A stretch of DNA of 9,061 bases from positions 1 to 9,061 of the forward strand of contig CAZPEM010000132.1 in assembly GCA_964585575.1 (NCBI GenBank), written 5' to 3'. Shown piece after piece: positions 6,726 to 9,061 of the stretch (its first letter is position 1; each line of letters begins with the position of its first letter). Source of the stretch: UBA4655 sp964585575 (GTDB taxonomy: Bacteria; Planctomycetota; Planctomycetia; Pirellulales; UBA1268). A model generated the notes under the pieces. The model did no database searches, was not told the DNA's origin, and saw only the letters and a program-made list of their open reading frames with translations. A program made the position numbers and the translations under genes.

Positions 6726-8309
6726 TCACTGCGTCCGTTCGGAACACCTGCGAACCTCTTCGAGCAGGATCGCGGCGATCGACTTGGCGTCGTCGATGCG
6801 GCCGTCGAGGCACATCGCGACCGCCTCGCTCCATGCCACGATCCGCACCACGATTCTCTCCCCCGGCTCGAGCGCCTGCTCGCCGGCCGCGAGCGACTCC
6901 GCGCGGAACACGTGCATCCGTTCACGGAGGATGCCCGGCGACATCCAGAAGCTGGCAGCGTGCACGATCCGGCCGGCGCGGTAGCCGGTTTCCTCGGCCA
7001 GTTCCCGGCGCGCGGCCTCCTCGAGCGGCTCGTCCCGGTCGAGCGTGCCGGCCGGCAGCTCCAGGAGCGGCCCGCCGACGGCGACCCGCCAGTTTTCGAC
7101 GAGGCAGACCCGTGGCCGGCCGGATTCATCCTCGATGATCGGCAGGATCACGACGCTGCCGGGGTGCTCGACGATCTCGCGGGTTCGATGCGAGCCGTCG
7201 GCGAGCGTCTCGTCCACGCTCGTGACGCGGAATCGTCTCGCTTCGAAGACGACCCGACGCGAGGCGTCGTCGCCTCCACCGAGCCCGCGCACCGGGAGAT
7301 CGACGAAGCGTGCCGGCCGGCCGCCGACAGTCAGGCTTCGGGCGGAGGCCGCCTTCTCGTGGACGATCGCGAGGGCGAGAGCGGCCCCGAGGCGGTGTGA
7401 GTGGCAGCTGGTGGTGACGAAGCCGACGGGCTCGCCGTCGGCTGCGACGGCCTCGGATCTCTCCGGCGGCGGCCCATCGACGGCCAGTCCCCTCAGCCTC
7501 CGATTGACATGCCCGATCGCGTCGATGCGGGCCACGGTCTCCTGTCCGAGATAGCAGCCTTTCGTGAACGAGATCGCGGTCGAGTCGCGGCCGAGCTCCT
7601 GCGGAAGCGTCTTCTCGGGAATGTCGTCGGTGGATGGAAAGCCCTGTTCGATGCGGGCCGCGTCGATCGCGTCGGCCGACATCCGCGGAACGCCCTCGGC
7701 GGCCAGGGATGCCGCGATCGCCTCGCCGTCGTCGGCGCCGGCGAGCAGCAGCACCGCCTCGCAGCCGAGCCACGGGATGCGGACCACGCGAACGACCCTT
7801 CCGGCGATCCGTCCGACGGCATGTGGTTTTTTTCGGCCGTCGTCCGCCCCGGCGGCCGGGATCGGGATGCCGAGCCACGCCGTCGCGCCGTCGCCGGCGA
7901 GCACGATCGCCGACCGGTCGTGCGACAGGTCCTCGATATCAACCTTCTCCCGGATGTGGTAGTGCTCGAGGTGCGCCCGCAGCCGTTCCCCGAGCGGCAT
8001 CGGGCCGTCGTCCGCCCCCGCCCTGCGTCCTGCATCCGGCCGCCCTGCATCGGCGTCGAGCAGGACTCCATCGCCCGTCCGCAGGATCTGCACGAACGCG
8101 AGAACCCATCCCTTCGCATCGGTGACGAAGCCCTCGGTTCCCTCGCCGTCGGCGAGATTCGAAACCGCCGCCGTCACGAAGTTGTCGAGGAACCTCGCCG
8201 CGTCGGTCCCCGCGAGCCGGACCGCCGCCCTCGGGCCCGAAAAGCCCCATCGCAGCCCGGCGGCCGCCGCCGCCCGGAACTCCGCCCGGACACCCCGTGT
8301 TTCGCCCAT
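6726..8309 (-). CDS. YgfZ/GcvT-like folate-binding protein fused to a Nudix hydrolase
   Basis: A single 527-residue frame with two recognisable proteins. Residues about 20-340 are a YgfZ/COG0354 (Iba57/CAF17-related) domain, a tetrahydrofolate-binding GcvT-like fold involved in maintenance or assembly of certain Fe-S enzymes. The diagnostic motif KGCYLGQE is at 250-257, with the essential Cys 252, followed by the usual arginine-rich NRRLRGL. Residues about 350-520 are a Nudix domain resembling ADP-ribose pyrophosphatases. The full Nudix box fits GX5EX7REUXEEXGU: G421, E427, R435-E436, E439-E440, G442, Y443. EHPGSVVILPI lies upstream of the box, as in ADP-ribose pyrophosphatases. Both active motifs look intact and no stop or frame change separates them. 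A short Ala/Gly/Asp-rich insertion at about 85-103 looks like a flexible loop. The ATG at 8309 was preferred to a TTG at 8372, because the domain begins soon after it. It converges on the flippase gene and diverges from the helix-turn-helix gene. How the two activities cooperate is unknown. Confidence 0.93.
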   Translation of the reverse strand: MGETRGVRAEFRAAAAAGLRWGFSGPRAAVRLAGTDAARFLDNFVTAAVSNLADGEGTEGFVTDAKGWVLAFVQILRTGDGVLLDADAGRPDAGRRAGADDGPMPLGERLRAHLEHYHIREKVDIEDLSHDRSAIVLAGDGATAWLGIPIPAAGADDGRKKPHAVGRIAGRVVRVVRIPWLGCEAVLLLAGADDGEAIAASLAAEGVPRMSADAIDAARIEQGFPSTDDIPEKTLPQELGRDSTAISFTKGCYLGQETVARIDAIGHVNRRLRGLAVDGPPPERSEAVAADGEPVGFVTTSCHSHRLGAALALAIVHEKAASARSLTVGGRPARFVDLPVRGLGGGDDASRRVVFEARRFRVTSVDETLADGSHRTREIVEHPGSVVILPIIEDESGRPRVCLVENWRVAVGGPLLELPAGTLDRDEPLEEAARRELAEETGYRAGRIVHAASFWMSPGILRERMHVFRAESLAAGEQALEPGERIVVRIVAWSEAVAMCLDGRIDDAKSIAAILLEEVRRCSERTQ

Positions 8310-8331
8310 CTCGTTTCTTTTCCGACGTGGC

Positions 8332-8363
8332 AGAAAAAATTTTGGTTCGCCGCCGAACGAACC
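8332..8363. promoter_or_regulatory. AT-rich tract and dyad in the divergent YgfZ-Nudix/HTH spacer
   Basis: An AAAAAATTTT tract is followed by GTTCG-CCGC-CGAAC (8345-8358), a 5-bp stem with 4-nt loop. A second CGAACC arm (8358-8363) can pair alternatively with GGTTCG (8344-8349). Read on the minus strand, the stem is followed by CAAAATTTTTT, resembling a terminator. However, no minus-strand gene lies upstream for it to end, so an operator or promoter element in this divergent region is equally likely. Confidence 0.35.
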
Positions 8364-8415
8364 CGTCGCCAACAGCGTACAGCACGGTGTTGACGTCGTT
8401 GATGGAAATCGACGG

Positions 8416-8422
8416 AAGGAGG
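8416..8422 (+). promoter_or_regulatory. Strong ribosome binding site for the HTH gene
   Basis: AAGGAGG, 7 nt before the ATG at 8430. This is the same sequence and spacing as for the epsI-like gene, and it fixes the start. Confidence 0.85.
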
Positions 8423-8429
8423 CGGTGCG

Positions 8430-8999
8430 ATGGCGACTGTGTGCTGCGAATCAGGCTGTCAGGATCCGTTCGACGACGATCGCGATCACGAGCGGCGCGA
8501 GATCCCCGACGCCCCGCAGCCCACGTTGAGGCGCGGAAGGCCGGTGCGAGGTTTCCATCGCATCGCGGAAGTGCGTCGCCAGCAAGGGGTGACGCTCCGC
8601 AACGTCGCCAGGCGGCTCGGCATCGAGATGGGCGTCGTGCGTCGGCAGGAGCTCCCCGACGCCGACCTGCGGATCTCCGACCTGCTCCTCTGGCAGCAGG
8701 TGCTCGAGGTGCCCGTCGCGGAGCTGCTTATCGAGGGGGAGGGACAGCTCTCGGGGCCCGTGCTCGAGCGGTCGCGAATGGTGAAGCTCATGAAGACGGC
8801 CGCCGCCATCCGGGAGCGCACGGGCGGCACGCCGGTCGGCCAGCTCGTCGACATGCTGATCGCGCAGATCCTCGAGATCATGCCGGAGCTTCGCGACGTG
8901 ACACCGTGGCACACCGTCGGCCAGCGACGCACGCTCGACGAGGTCGGCCGCACGGCGGCGTGGCCAGTGCCGGAGGAGATCTTCCGCCGGCAGTCGTGA
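8430..8999 (+). CDS. Small helix-turn-helix (XRE/lambda-repressor-like) protein
   Basis: A 189-residue soluble protein. Residues about 43-100 resemble a XRE-type helix-turn-helix: the segment IAEVRRQQGVTLRNVARRLG (45-64) carries the first helices, and a leucine-rich stretch ending LEVPVAELL (92-100) matches the last helix of the fold. A DNA-binding regulator is the likely role. The N-terminal 40 residues are charged and probably disordered, with three cysteines at 5, 6 and 10. The C-terminal half (about 110-160) is helical and unrecognised. It ends in a hydrophilic tail. The start is fixed by a strong AAGGAGG. It is divergent from the YgfZ-Nudix gene with a 120-bp spacer containing a dyad, so autoregulation or control of that neighbour is possible but unproven. 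The HTH assignment rests on pattern only; the gene is clearly real on start signal, length and composition. The target is unknown. Confidence 0.75.
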   Translation: MATVCCESGCQDPFDDDRDHERREIPDAPQPTLRRGRPVRGFHRIAEVRRQQGVTLRNVARRLGIEMGVVRRQELPDADLRISDLLLWQQVLEVPVAELLIEGEGQLSGPVLERSRMVKLMKTAAAIRERTGGTPVGQLVDMLIAQILEIMPELRDVTPWHTVGQRRTLDEVGRTAAWPVPEEIFRRQS

Positions 9000-9061
9000 C
9001 GGTAGTTGCTGGGTTCGGGGCTGCCCGTATGCCGCTCGCCGGACGCTCGCTGCGCCCATCC

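Noticed and set aside
8310..8372. TTG start at 8372 for the YgfZ-Nudix gene
   Set aside because: A rare start codon adding 21 residues translated from the AT-rich dyad region; the ATG at 8309 fits the domain start.
9000..9061. Possible new ORF starting ATG at 9029, and repeated GCTCGC motifs at the window end
   Set aside because: Only 11 codons are visible with no ribosome binding site. The GCTCGC-rich end could be one arm of a repeat, but the partner lies outside the window.

Overview
This is a GC-rich chromosomal window with seven recognisable genes and one 100-N scaffold gap (1707-1806). It looks like an envelope or exopolysaccharide locus joined to a few housekeeping and regulatory genes. 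The mix suggests a Planctomycetes-like (Pirellulales-type) bacterium: an exosortase and an EpsI-like partner beside a Wzc-type chain-length/kinase protein, high GC, Ala/Pro-rich tails and variable Shine-Dalgarno use. That taxonomic guess rests on gene content only, and no marker gene is present.

Left block, minus strand, read from high to low coordinates: exosortase (5612-4404), Wzc-like polysaccharide co-polymerase/BY-kinase (4083-1843), EpsI/DUF3485-family exosortase partner (1611-829), and GDP-mannose 4,6-dehydratase (725-1, cut by the window edge). The likely logic is that Gmd supplies a deoxyhexose precursor (GDP-4-keto-6-deoxymannose), Wzc controls chain length and export of a surface polymer, and the exosortase with its partner processes C-terminally tagged surface proteins or takes part in polymer export. 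No PEP-CTERM-like substrate is visible in the window. The wzc-epsI spacer holds an 18-bp tandem array that is open in all six frames and flanks the N gap on both sides. The assembly probably broke there and the array length is unknown.

Centre, plus strand: a seven- or eight-helix flippase-like (LPG synthase TM/UPF0104) protein (5712-6701) is divergent from the exosortase. The 99-bp spacer between them carries two overlapping GC-rich dyads. The gene ends in three in-frame 18-bp repeats and a small hairpin over its stop codon.

Right block: converging on the flippase gene is an unusual single-ORF fusion (8309-6726, minus) of a YgfZ/GcvT-like folate-binding protein, with its KGCYxGQE signature, to a complete Nudix hydrolase domain of the ADP-ribose pyrophosphatase type. 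Divergent from it is a small helix-turn-helix protein (8430-8999, plus) with a strong ribosome binding site. The last 62 bases contain no supported gene.

The items most worth a second look are the YgfZ-Nudix fusion, the 18-bp array with a possible hexapeptide-repeat ORF packed between wzc and epsI, and the exosortase/EpsI pair embedded in a polysaccharide operon, both with long Pro/Ala-rich C-terminal tails.
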